A stretch of DNA of 64,000 nt from Clostridioides mangenotii TR (lineage in GTDB: Bacteria; Bacillota; Clostridia; Peptostreptococcales; Peptostreptococcaceae): positions 1 to 64,000 of the forward strand of contig NZ_AXUS01000010.1 of the NCBI RefSeq assembly GCF_000498755.1. Reading direction: 5' to 3'. Below the pieces are notes generated by a model. That model saw nothing but the letters and a program-made list of their open reading frames with translations. It was not told the DNA's origin and made no database searches. This document shows, piece after piece, positions 1 to 7,875 of this stretch (positions are counted from its first letter, which is position 1; every line of letters starts with the position of its first letter). The position numbers were made by a program, and so were the translations under genes.

Positions 1-32
1 AAAAAAATATAGACTTTTGGGAGGAATATAAA

Positions 33-1127
33 ATGAATTTTGAAATACCAAAGTACAGAGAACCAGATTTTTCTTTAGAAAAATATATAAATTCAAAAGA
101 TGCAGAAATTGGAATATGTGTAAAAGATGGGGTAGCACCAGATAATTATCATGGAACTTCAATGTATCCAGAATATTTTAAAGTTAATGGAGAATGGAAA
201 CTTGCAGAAGATAGCAGAATGGATGGTACAGTAGTTCTAAGAGAAAGTGGAAGAATTGATGTAGTAGAAATGCGTAATTTAAAAGCTGGAGATAAAGTAT
301 TTTTAGGTAGAGTTGATAATGGATCAGAAGGAATATACTTATATGCTGATGGATTTACTTCAGTTGAAGAAGAGAATGGAGATCAATTTGCTTTTAGACA
401 AGGACGTTCTCGTGAGACAGCATTCTCAAAAGATTACGATGATTTATATAGTTTGTTAGACTATGAAAAAGAAAATGGAAATATTGTTTGGGTAATGGGA
501 CCAGCTTTTGCATTTGATCATGATGCTCGCCATGCAATGCAAGCTCTTGTAGAAAATGGTTATGCAAATGGTCTTCTTGCAGGAAATGCTTTGGGAACTC
601 ATGATCTTGAAGCAGCATACTTAAAAACTGCACTTGGACAAAATATATATACTCAAGAATCCCAAGTAAATGGACATTATAATCATTTAGATACACTTAA
701 TGCAGTTCGTAGAAGTGGATCTATAAATCAGTTTATTAAAGATCATAATATATCTGATGGTATTATGTATGCATTAGATAAGACTTCAACACCATTTGTT
801 TTAGCAAGCTCTATAAGGGATGATGGACCATTACCAGAAGTTATACCGAGTGCATATGATGCACAAGATGCAATGAGAAATATAGTAAGAAAAGCTACAA
901 CAATAATTTGTTTAGCAACTCAACTTCATACTATTGCAACAGGAAATATGTCACCGAGTTTTCGTGTTATAGATGGAGAAGTAAGACCATTATTTATCTA
1001 TACTGTAGATGTATCTGAGTTTGCAATAAATAAATTAGCAGATAGAGGTAGTTTAAGTGCAGTTGGAATAGTTGCTAATGTTCAAGATTTTATAGTAAAT
1101 GTTGCTAAAGGAGTAGGAGTATATTAA
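33..1127 (+). CDS. TIGR00300 family protein, ornithine-cyclodeaminase-like (LOR domain)
   Basis: The 364-residue product matches what I know of the TIGR00300/LOR family, whose archaeal and cyanobacterial members include an NAD-dependent ornithine cyclodeaminase (ornithine to proline plus ammonia). Residues about 1-125 form the LOR-type N-terminal domain. The C-terminal half carries family signatures: LLAGNALGTHDLEAA near residue 184, SIRDDGPLPEVI near 262 and DAQDAMR near 278, and ends in a nucleotide-binding-like segment around KLADRGSLSAVGIV. No signal peptide, so cytosolic. The ATG follows GGGAGG at good distance, and a terminator follows the stop, so it looks monocistronic. Family assignment is fairly secure; the exact substrate is inferred from the family. 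A general saccharopine-dehydrogenase-like role is the alternative. Confidence 0.72.
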   Translation: MNFEIPKYREPDFSLEKYINSKDAEIGICVKDGVAPDNYHGTSMYPEYFKVNGEWKLAEDSRMDGTVVLRESGRIDVVEMRNLKAGDKVFLGRVDNGSEGIYLYADGFTSVEEENGDQFAFRQGRSRETAFSKDYDDLYSLLDYEKENGNIVWVMGPAFAFDHDARHAMQALVENGYANGLLAGNALGTHDLEAAYLKTALGQNIYTQESQVNGHYNHLDTLNAVRRSGSINQFIKDHNISDGIMYALDKTSTPFVLASSIRDDGPLPEVIPSAYDAQDAMRNIVRKATTIICLATQLHTIATGNMSPSFRVIDGEVRPLFIYTVDVSEFAINKLADRGSLSAVGIVANVQDFIVNVAKGVGVY

Positions 1128-1200
1128 ATTTTAATATAATTAGTAATAATTATTTGTAAATATAGTGGGATAAATTAGAAATATAGTTTATCCTAAGAAA

Positions 1201-1233
1201 AAGCCATTTGGACATCCAAATGGCTTAAATTTT
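1201..1233 (+). terminator. Rho-independent terminator
   Basis: A perfect 12-bp stem (AAGCCATTTGGA / TCCAAATGGCTT) is followed by a short A/T-rich tail, 74 bases after the preceding stop codon. Confidence 0.8.
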
Positions 1234-1261
1234 ATTCGAATACTTCAATAGTATTTAATAA

Positions 1262-1413
1262 ATTATAACAATCCAATATCATAGGAATGATTTTAAATAT
1301 TCTGATGGTATATCTAAAATACTTTATTTATGGGATCAAACAAAAGAGGCATTTCGACAGAAGAATTTTATTTTGGTAATGTAATAAATATATCTTATGG
1401 AAGCAATAGTTAG
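1262..1413 (+). pseudogene. Remnant of subtilisin-like (S8, Csp-type) protease
   Basis: There is no intact gene here, but one frame reads ...QYHRNDFKYSDG, then ISKILYLWDQTKE. This resembles the segment just after the catalytic Asp of clostridial S8 peptidases of the CspB/CspC germination-protease type, where a pattern like GIDY..DF.N.DG..RI.YIWDQT is usual. After WDQTKE the similarity moves to another frame (STEEFYFGNVINISYG) and stops at a TAG. This is a short, frameshifted relic with no start codon. The match is from memory of the family and needs a translated search. Confidence 0.5.
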
Positions 1414-1441
1414 GGGATAAAGGGATAAATAAATTATAAAT

Positions 1442-1482
1442 AAAACAGGTATTGCTATATTAGCGATGCCTGTTTTATTTAT
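1442..1482 (+). terminator. Rho-independent terminator
   Basis: AAAACAGGTATTGC pairs with GCGATGCCTGTTTT (two G-U pairs) across a 7-base loop, followed by ATTTATAT. It probably belonged to the decayed protease gene just upstream. Confidence 0.65.
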
Positions 1483-1700
1483 ATAAGTATGTTATGAGAA
1501 TAAAAAAAAGTAATTAAATATCTTTCTACTACAAAATAAACTGCATTCACAACATTTTCATACAAAAATATTGTTATAAGAAGTAGTCTATACATATAAA
1601 GGGAATTAGCATAGTAAGGAATTATAATTGTGATATATTACTATAACTATGCGAGAAGGTTAAAATAAATCTAACTTAAAAAATATTGTGGGGGGTAATC

Positions 1701-3881
1701 ATGAATAAATTTAAGCAAATATCAGTTTTAATGTTAACGGTATCGATGTTTATGGGATCCGTTTCAAATACTAAAGCTGCCGAAAGTAAATATTTACATA
1801 CAGAGAAAGAGATTATTAGCTTGTATAATAGTGAGACTAAAAATTTAAAGGAATCGACAAAAGCCGAATTGCCTGAATATCCAGTAATAAATGATAGCTT
1901 ATCTATGCGTACTTTAAAAACTGGAGATGAAGTCGTTTATACTGTAGGGGGTTTATCTTATGAAAATAAAAAGCCGAATAACTATGGAACGACAGGTCTA
2001 ATAGAAATGCGTCTAATTAGTTACGGTTTTGAATCTTTAGATACAAGCTCGCAACTTCAAAGTATAGAGATACCTTATACTTATGTTGAATCAAAAGGAC
2101 GACCAAATAAAGAAAATGACGATGCAGTAGGTATAAAGGTAACCATATCTGGATCAACTCCAGGAGCGAATTCAAGTCATGATTTTCAGATTATAAAGAA
2201 TTTTTATAATGATGGGCCTAAGGATAGTATAAAGGTAACAAGAGAGGATATAGCAAGTGCATTTCCTGATTCTAAATTTTCACCATCAAGAAATTACGTA
2301 ACATATTTCACACCAATAAATGCTGCGGGTGAGGATCTAGACTATGTTGGTGCTGAAAAATTAATACAAGAAGAGGATAATATATTTACATATACAGTAA
2401 ATGATGAAGGTAAACGATTTAATAATTATGCTAGACAATATTTCTTATCGTACTTTGATTGGTATGACAATAATATGAATGAAAGAAAAAGTTCGATGTC
2501 TAGTAAGAAATATCCATATTTTGAGACATCAGATGCAACAATAATTCCAAGTAAGGTGGATAACTTAAAGCCTGGAGACAAAGTAGATTTAGTCATACAG
2601 GTAAAAAATACAAGTGAATACCTGCCTAATGAAAGACTAACAGTAGGTTTTGATATTATAGAAGGAACAGATCATAAAAAAAGAGCAGTGGAGTTTAAGA
2701 TAAATGAAGGCGATAAATTTATAAGAATAGAACCCCAACAAGTTGAACACATTAACGGAAAATATACTATTCCGAAAGATTTTAAAGGGAATGAAATCAA
2801 ATTAAAACCATATATATATGGATCTTTTAAAGAAGGTACTGCAGATCCAATTTATGCAGATAGAGATGATGAGCTGGACTATAATGATGCAGTTACGTTG
2901 AAAATAACTCATTCAGGTGGAAATGGAGGAGCAGTAGTTGATCCAGATCCAAAACCACCAGCACCATCAAAAACAGTAATACTAGCGAGTGGGGAAAAGT
3001 ATACAGATGTACTTACAGCGACAGTGTTAGGTAATGAAAAAGATGCACCTATACTGCTTTCTAAAAAGGATTCAGTTGATGAAAAGACTTTAGCAGAGAT
3101 AAAAAGATTAAATGCAGAAGATGTAATAATCTCAGGTGGAGAGGATTCAGTATCTAACAAAATAGTAGAGCAATTAAATAATTACAATGTGACTAGAATA
3201 GCTGGACAAGATAGATATGAAACAGCTGTTAAAATAGGAAATGAAGTAAGAAAGTTAACAGGAAATTCAACTGGAGCGATGTTAGTAGATGGGACAAACT
3301 TCCCAGATGTAATAACTATGTCAAGTTTGGCATCTGGGAAGAGGGTTCCAATACTTATAACAAGTCCAGAGACTCTTTCAAAACCAACTGGAGATACGAT
3401 AAAATCTTGGGGAATAACAGATATAACAATAGGTGGAAGTTATAATTCAGTATCAAAAGATATAGAGAATAACCTAGGGGTAAACAAAGTTAGCAGATTA
3501 GGTGGAGCAGATAGATATAAGACTGCTGAGTTAATAGGAACAGAAGTTAGAAAATTAACTGGAAATAACGCAGATATGATTCTGGTGGATGGAACAAATT
3601 TCCCAGATGGAATTACGATAAACAGTTTAGCATCACTTTTTAAAGCACCAATAATGCTTACAGAGCCAGATCAATTAAATAGAATAACTGGACACAAAAT
3701 AAAAGATTGGTCTATTAAAAATGTACTAATAGGCGGAGGATACAATTCAGTATCAAAAGGAATAGAAGATAATCTAGGTGTAATTAAAAAAGAGAGAGTT
3801 GCTGGACAAGATAGATACGAAACAGCAGTAAAAATATCTGAGAGGCTATCTCAAACTGATAAAGCAATAGGCATTAATTAG
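1701..3881 (+). CDS. Secreted surface protein with CWB2 cell-wall-binding repeats
   Basis: The 726-residue product has an N-terminal signal peptide (MNKFKQISVLMLTVSMFMG, cleavage probably near TKAAE). About 400 residues follow that I do not recognise, then a proline linker DPDPKPPAPSK, then cell-wall-binding type 2 repeats (PF04122) as used by C. difficile cell-wall proteins to bind anionic wall polymer. Diagnostic repeats are RIAGQDRYETAVKI, LGGADRYKTAELI and VAGQDRYETAVKI, with DGTNFPD and IGGSYNSVSK motifs. The array starts mid-repeat and ends about 25 residues after the last DRYETA, so the three units are circularly permuted. The upstream TTG at 1686 is rejected because GGGGGG at 1690-1695 sits five bases before the ATG. 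A strong terminator follows. Confidence 0.85.
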   Translation: MNKFKQISVLMLTVSMFMGSVSNTKAAESKYLHTEKEIISLYNSETKNLKESTKAELPEYPVINDSLSMRTLKTGDEVVYTVGGLSYENKKPNNYGTTGLIEMRLISYGFESLDTSSQLQSIEIPYTYVESKGRPNKENDDAVGIKVTISGSTPGANSSHDFQIIKNFYNDGPKDSIKVTREDIASAFPDSKFSPSRNYVTYFTPINAAGEDLDYVGAEKLIQEEDNIFTYTVNDEGKRFNNYARQYFLSYFDWYDNNMNERKSSMSSKKYPYFETSDATIIPSKVDNLKPGDKVDLVIQVKNTSEYLPNERLTVGFDIIEGTDHKKRAVEFKINEGDKFIRIEPQQVEHINGKYTIPKDFKGNEIKLKPYIYGSFKEGTADPIYADRDDELDYNDAVTLKITHSGGNGGAVVDPDPKPPAPSKTVILASGEKYTDVLTATVLGNEKDAPILLSKKDSVDEKTLAEIKRLNAEDVIISGGEDSVSNKIVEQLNNYNVTRIAGQDRYETAVKIGNEVRKLTGNSTGAMLVDGTNFPDVITMSSLASGKRVPILITSPETLSKPTGDTIKSWGITDITIGGSYNSVSKDIENNLGVNKVSRLGGADRYKTAELIGTEVRKLTGNNADMILVDGTNFPDGITINSLASLFKAPIMLTEPDQLNRITGHKIKDWSIKNVLIGGGYNSVSKGIEDNLGVIKKERVAGQDRYETAVKISERLSQTDKAIGIN

Positions 3882-3903
3882 TTTAATCGAATTGAATAAA
3901 TAG

Positions 3904-3945
3904 AAAAGAGATATCTGAATCGATTCAGGTGTCTCTTTTTTATAT
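3904..3945 (+). terminator. Rho-independent terminator of the CWB2 gene
   Basis: A long stem AAAAGAGATATCTGAATC / GATTCAGGTGTCTCTTTT is followed by TTTATAT. Confidence 0.85.
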
Positions 3946-4039
3946 ATAAAAGGAATTAATTTCTTATGAAGTTTTAAAACAGGTATTGATTGTTACGTTA
4001 CATGATATATTATAATTAAATCAATAAAGGATGTGTAAA

Positions 4040-4162
4040 ATGAGAAAAAAATTTAATAACGATAGGAGAACTTGCAAGAGAAATGGGTATTACTGTTAGT
4101 ATTTACAGTATTATGTTAATAAAGAATTATTGAAACCATCGACTTTAAGTGAATATGCGTGA
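4040..4162 (+). pseudogene. Remnant of MerR-family regulator (N-terminal DNA-binding part)
   Basis: Two adjacent frames spell the start of a MerR-type winged helix: IGELAREMGITVS in one, then QYYVNKELLKPSTLSEYA and a stop in another. In intact relatives this reads approximately IGELA..MGVT..T.QYYD.EGLL.PS..SE.GYR. At least two indels separate the pieces and the rest of the gene is gone. It has no function as it stands. Confidence 0.6.
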
Positions 4163-4168
4163 TTGTTT

Positions 4169-4245
4169 TGGCGTCCCCGATACGATTTGAACGTACGACC
4201 CCTTGCTTAGGAGGCAAGTGCTCTATCCAGCTGAGCTACGGGGAC
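4169..4245 (-). tRNA. tRNA-Arg(CCT)
   Basis: Read on the minus strand, the sequence gives a full cloverleaf. The acceptor stem is GTCCCCG/CGGGGAC, the D arm is AGCTCAGCTGGATAGAGC, the anticodon stem CTTGC/GCAAG encloses loop CTCCTAA (anticodon CCT), and the T arm contains GTTCAAATC. The 3' CCA is encoded. It lies between the CWB2 and pirin genes with no partner tRNA. Confidence 0.95.
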
Positions 4246-4493
4246 ATAATAGCAAGTACTCAATTTTTTGCCATTAATAATATTTCTAAAAAGAAATTAT
4301 ATTATTATTATTATTAATTTTTACCACTTTTTATTTGTTTTGTAAAGTAAAATATATTATCGTAGTCTGGATTTGATATTAGAAAATAAAAAATCAAGTG
4401 TTAATTAGAAAACAATAAAATTAAGTTTCACGAATTACTTAACTATTATTACAAAATATAATTTGCAAAAATTAAGGGATTAAAAAATCATAA

Positions 4494-4558
4494 AAATGAT
4501 ATGCCACTAAAAGCAACGACTATATTTAAGTCTATTGCCTTAAGTTGGCATATCATTT
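4494..4558 (-). terminator. Long hairpin, probable terminator of the minus-strand pirin gene
   Basis: A 13-bp perfect stem AAATGATATGCCA / TGGCATATCATTT encloses a 39-base loop that can itself fold (AAGGCAA..ACT with AGT..TTGCTTT on the minus strand). On the minus strand a T-rich tract follows. It lies directly downstream of the pirin stop. Confidence 0.6.
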
Positions 4559-4575
4559 AAATTACTTATTTTGTA

Positions 4576-5418
4576 TTACATTTTTGGATTATGTTTTATA
4601 AAAGTACCTTCATCAAGTTCTCTAAAAGTCACTTGCAGTTGATCTTTAGTATTCATAACTACTGGCCCAGCCCAAGCTACTGGCTCATGTAGTGGTTTAC
4701 CAGCAAACAATATAAATCTGATTCCATTTTCAGAAGCATTTATACTGAATTCATCGCCTTTATTGAAGAGTACTGCAGATTTACTTTCAACTTTTTTACC
4801 TGCTACAGTTCCTTCACCGGTCATCACATAGATGAACATATTATCTTCTTCGTTTAAATCTATATTGAATTCTTCATTTGGTTTTACATCTACATCTAAT
4901 AAAGTAACTTTTATAAATTTAGGGTCAACACCTTTTACTTTATCCATGTAATTACCTGCAATTACTTTAACTGTACTTCTTTCATCTTCTAAAGCTTTTA
5001 TCATATCTTTTGAAATATCGAAGTACTGAGGATCTGTCATTTTGTCTTCCTTAGGTAGATTAACCCAAAGTTGCAGACCTAACATTTTATCGGAAGCTTT
5101 AGGCATCTCTTGGTGCATAATACCGCTTCCTGCAGTCATCCATTGGCACTCGCCATCTCTTATAACGCCTTTGTTTCCTAAGCTGTCTTGATGCTCCATT
5201 TCTCCATTTATTAAGTATGTCACTGTTTCAATACCTCTATGAGGGTGGAATGGGAATCCTTTGATATAATCATTTGGATCTGTAGAATCAAAAGCATCTA
5301 ACATAAGGAATGGATCGAAGTCATTTACTGTATCATGTCCAAGTACTCTTACTAATTTAACGCCAGCTCCGTCTACTGTACGTTGTCCTTTTACTACTTT
5401 AACTATTTCTCTTTTCAT
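4576..5418 (-). CDS. Pirin family protein (cupin)
   Basis: The 280-residue cytosolic protein is a typical bicupin pirin of the YhhW type. The N-terminal cupin carries the metal-binding set: FPFHPHRGIET (two His near residues 57-59) plus His and Glu in GSGIMHQEMP (near 101-103). The C-terminal cupin is the usual less conserved half. Bacterial pirins act as quercetinase-like dioxygenases or as redox-sensitive partners; which applies here cannot be read. It is third in a minus-strand set after a MarR regulator and a nitroreductase, which suggests a joint response to electrophiles or aromatic compounds. Start ATG; the gap to the nitroreductase stop is 118 bases, so it may have its own promoter. 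Confidence 0.88.
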   Translation of the reverse strand: MKREIVKVVKGQRTVDGAGVKLVRVLGHDTVNDFDPFLMLDAFDSTDPNDYIKGFPFHPHRGIETVTYLINGEMEHQDSLGNKGVIRDGECQWMTAGSGIMHQEMPKASDKMLGLQLWVNLPKEDKMTDPQYFDISKDMIKALEDERSTVKVIAGNYMDKVKGVDPKFIKVTLLDVDVKPNEEFNIDLNEEDNMFIYVMTGEGTVAGKKVESKSAVLFNKGDEFSINASENGIRFILFAGKPLHEPVAWAGPVVMNTKDQLQVTFRELDEGTFIKHNPKM

Positions 5419-5536
5419 AACTTAAACCACCTATCTATATTAATTAATTATTTTTATTTATTGTAAACTGCATAATTTTTTTATTGTTAATTGTACTATC
5501 TATCATTTTTATACTAAGTTTTTTGAGAGTTTAATC

Positions 5537-6136
5537 TTATTTGAAAACTTGAATTCTCTCATCTAAAGATCCAAATTCTTTTTCACCTGGTTCTGCTGTA
5601 GGGACACCAAATGGCATCTGAGAGATCAGCTTCCACTCTTTATTTATTCCCCAATATTCCTTTACTTCATCGTCTATTATTGTATTGTAATGCTGTAGAG
5701 AAGCTCCAAATCCAGCATCTTCTAACATTGTCCAAACTGCGAGTTGGTGCATTCCAGATGTGTGGTTTGACCAATCTCCAAATTTATCTGCATAAGATCC
5801 GGCACCAGCTTTAGCAGCCTCTAATGGAGCAAAGTCTTCGAAAAATAAAACCGATCCGTATCCATTAGCAAAAGAATCGATCTTCTCATCTGTAGGACCA
5901 AACTTATCCGCTGGTACTAACTTTCGAAGCGTTTCTCTTACAATTTCCCATAGTTTCAAATGCTCTTTGCCAAGAAGCAGAACGATTCTGCTAGTTCTAG
6001 AGTTAAATGCCGATGGTGTATGCAGTATTGCAAAATTCATCATTTCTTGTATTTCTTCATCCGAGATAGGACTTTCATTTTTTATTCCGTAGTAACTTCT
6101 TCTATGTTTTAATGCCTCTTTAAAATTTCTTTCCAT
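5537..6136 (-). CDS. Nitroreductase family protein
   Basis: The 199-residue FMN-dependent oxidoreductase has the nitroreductase start KHRRSYYGI, then TPSAFNSRTSRIVLLLG (FMN-contacting region near residues 40-56), the dimer core near SNHTSGMHQLAVWTMLEDAGFGASLQHY, and a C-terminal FGVPTAEPGEK. The length is that of the short NfnB/YodC-like group. The likely reaction is NAD(P)H-dependent reduction of nitro or quinone compounds; the natural substrate is unknown. It follows the MarR gene on the same strand, with a palindromic site like that of the MarR gene in front of it. Confidence 0.88.
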   Translation of the reverse strand: MERNFKEALKHRRSYYGIKNESPISDEEIQEMMNFAILHTPSAFNSRTSRIVLLLGKEHLKLWEIVRETLRKLVPADKFGPTDEKIDSFANGYGSVLFFEDFAPLEAAKAGAGSYADKFGDWSNHTSGMHQLAVWTMLEDAGFGASLQHYNTIIDDEVKEYWGINKEWKLISQMPFGVPTAEPGEKEFGSLDERIQVFK

Positions 6137-6157
6137 TTTTAGTTCCTCCTTTATAAT

Positions 6158-6177
6158 TTAGTACTAATTAGTAATAT
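6158..6177 (-). promoter_or_regulatory. Palindromic operator upstream of the nitroreductase gene
   Basis: The perfect 12-bp palindrome TACTAATTAGTA (6162-6173) lies about 26 bases ahead of the start. The same motif with one change precedes the MarR gene, so the encoded MarR protein is the likely binder. Confidence 0.6.
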
Positions 6178-6201
6178 ATTTATTTTATTAAAGCGTATAA
6201 T

Positions 6202-6645
6202 CTATACGCCTAATTTCTTTAATATGTCTATTAAAATATGTTTTTCTTCAAAAGAAATATCTTTTAGAAATTCATTTAAATCCAGTAAGTGTTCTGGGAA
6301 TATTTCTTCTATTTTGCTCTTACCTTTGTCCGTTAAGTGTATAATATTAGATCTGCTATCATTTGGATCAGTGCACTTTTCAACCATTCCCTCCTTAACT
6401 AAATTATTTATTACTACAGTCATGTTTCCACCAGTTGCTAAAATCTTATCGATAATTTCTCCGATTCTTAGGTCGCCTTTGTGGTACAAAACCTCTAAAA
6501 CTGCAAACTGCATAGTTGATAATCCATGATTTCTAAAGATAACATTTGATCTTCTGTTTAACTTATTTGCGCTTCTAGTAACCGCTATTAATGTCTTTAA
6601 ATTTAAGTCATTTTCTTTTCCATAAGAATTATTATTTGTTTTCAT
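6202..6645 (-). CDS. MarR family transcriptional regulator
   Basis: The 147-residue product has the MarR winged-helix fold: LSTMQFAVLEVLYHKGDLRIGEI (helices before the reader), ILATGGNMTVVINNLVKEGMVEK (recognition helix region) and the wing DPNDSRSNIIHLTDKGK. It is first of three minus-strand genes, ahead of a nitroreductase and a pirin, the usual arrangement for a MarR repressor controlling quinone or electrophile detoxification. A near-perfect palindrome overlaps its upstream region, consistent with autoregulation. Ligand unknown. Confidence 0.9.
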   Translation of the reverse strand: MKTNNNSYGKENDLNLKTLIAVTRSANKLNRRSNVIFRNHGLSTMQFAVLEVLYHKGDLRIGEIIDKILATGGNMTVVINNLVKEGMVEKCTDPNDSRSNIIHLTDKGKSKIEEIFPEHLLDLNEFLKDISFEEKHILIDILKKLGV

Positions 6646-6654
6646 GATTTAATT

Positions 6655-6674
6655 ATATTACTAACTAGTAATAA
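6655..6674 (-). promoter_or_regulatory. Palindromic operator upstream of the MarR gene
   Basis: TTACTAACTAGTAA at 6658-6671 is an inverted repeat with one mismatched pair, and nearly identical to the perfect palindrome at 6162-6173 before the nitroreductase. A half-site TTACTAAC also occurs at 6782-6789, before the divergent plus-strand gene. Confidence 0.6.
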
Positions 6675-6804
6675 ATGCAAGGCTTTTTAAAAAATAAATT
6701 TTTTTATATGTTAAGATACTAAAATAATGACTTGCCAGATTAGTTTTAGTATAATCAAGTCATGTACTTACAAATAAAATATTACTAACAAGGGGGAGTT
6801 TATC

Positions 6805-7530
6805 GTGAAAACTAGAGAAGAATTGGAAAATGATTTTTATATAGACGATCATGCGGTTTTATTTGGTCTTCTAGCAAAGCATTCTGAAAGGGTAAGTGGA
6901 GAAAAAGGAATTAAAGTAGCTGGAGAATCAGTGGTTACTTTTGGAAGAGAAAGAGGTATGCGTTGTGCAATGCGCTGTTTGAAGGATGGCGAGGAACTAA
7001 CTGTAGAAAATTACACAGTTTATGGTGAATGGGTAGATAGCAAAGGATGGTCAAAAACAGAGTTAGAGAGCATTTCACCATCATTTAAAACTAGAATGAC
7101 CTCTTGTGGTTGGAGCGATAGCTGGAAAAAATACGGTCTAGAGAAGTATAGTAAATTATACTGTTCAAATATAGATGTAAGTTTAGCTTATGGATTTAAT
7201 CCAGAAAATAAATTTAGTTTGGATACATCTATTTCATTTGGAGATTCTCTTTGTACTTTTAATTGGGTTGATTTCTACTTTAAAAGCGAAGAAGATTTAA
7301 ATAAAATGTTTGAAAAAAGAAAGGATGTACTAGAAAGAGTTGTTAAAGATTTCTTATATCAGTGTGGGCATGTTTTAAACGCTTATAAGAGAGTAGCATT
7401 TTTTAATTTAGGAGTAGTAGCTGCAAGTGAAATTATAGATAATGCTATGAATGAATACAAAGATATCTTTAGTGAAGAGAAGAAAAATGCAATAATAAAT
7501 GAATCCGAACAGGATTTTTTAGTTATATGA
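6805..7530 (+). CDS. L-2-amino-thiazoline-4-carboxylate (ATC) hydrolase family protein
   Basis: The 241-residue product fits the ATC hydrolase-like family (PF14196). The N-terminal part has GRERGMRCAMRC. The C-terminal domain shows the conserved YCSNIDVSLAYGFNP and GDSLCTFNW patterns, with Cys and Asp residues usual for the family. The founding enzyme opens ATC to N-carbamoyl-cysteine, but many members in gut anaerobes are uncharacterised, so only the fold family is claimed. GTG start after AGGGGGAG at good distance. The gene diverges from the MarR-nitroreductase set and carries a MarR half-site in front, so shared control is possible. Confidence 0.7.
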   Translation: MKTREELENDFYIDDHAVLFGLLAKHSERVSGEKGIKVAGESVVTFGRERGMRCAMRCLKDGEELTVENYTVYGEWVDSKGWSKTELESISPSFKTRMTSCGWSDSWKKYGLEKYSKLYCSNIDVSLAYGFNPENKFSLDTSISFGDSLCTFNWVDFYFKSEEDLNKMFEKRKDVLERVVKDFLYQCGHVLNAYKRVAFFNLGVVAASEIIDNAMNEYKDIFSEEKKNAIINESEQDFLVI

Positions 7531-7586
7531 AATACTGTTTTGCTACAGTTGTTATGATATTATTCAATTAACATTTTGACACTATA

Positions 7587-7622
7587 AATAAAAGAGTAAA
7601 CTAGGTGTTTACCCTTTTATTT
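7587..7622. terminator. Terminator hairpin between convergent genes
   Basis: AATAAAAGAGTAAAC and GTTTACCCTTTTATT pair with one mismatch around a 5-base loop. T runs on both strands make it usable from either side. Confidence 0.65.
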
Positions 7623-7674
7623 ATTAACCGTAATAAATATATATAAAAACAATAAAATTTTTAAGTATCATAGA

Positions 7675-7875
7675 TTACTTTATGTATTTTAGACTAGTAT
7701 TAAGCCTCATTTTATCAACCTCAAATTTAAATCGATCATTTTTATTTGGATAAATAATTAGAACATTATCTTTATAATAAGATTTATTTAATATAAAATC
7801 AGTGAATAAATACTTTTCATAACCATAAAAATGGCAAACTACTTTATTATTTTTCATAAATATCATTTGTATCAT
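7675..7875 (-). CDS. Short ORF, probable frameshifted C-terminus of the metallophosphoesterase
   Basis: The 66-codon frame overlaps the upstream stop as ATGA. Its sequence (MKNNKVVCHFYGY, then YYKDNVLIIYP) continues the kind of domain that begins in the last 70 residues of the upstream protein (FNWDKAYVFEPHTSSEKIYDTIGYKWND), seen as a short stand-alone lipoprotein domain in clostridia. The switch point is an A7 run (complement of 7890-7896). One added base would give ...DIKKTNSEDMIQMIF and join the two. So either a one-base deletion (real or sequencing error) split the gene, or this is a small translationally coupled protein. The first reading is preferred. Confidence 0.5.
   Translation of the reverse strand: MIQMIFMKNNKVVCHFYGYEKYLFTDFILNKSYYKDNVLIIYPNKNDRFKFEVDKMRLNTSLKYIK

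Noticed and set aside
394-696. 100-codon minus-strand ORF inside the TIGR00300 gene
   Set aside because: Antisense shadow with low-complexity His/Leu content and no ribosome site.
1686-1700. TTG start giving five extra residues to the CWB2 protein
   Set aside because: It would lie inside the ribosome-binding G-run that serves the ATG at 1701.
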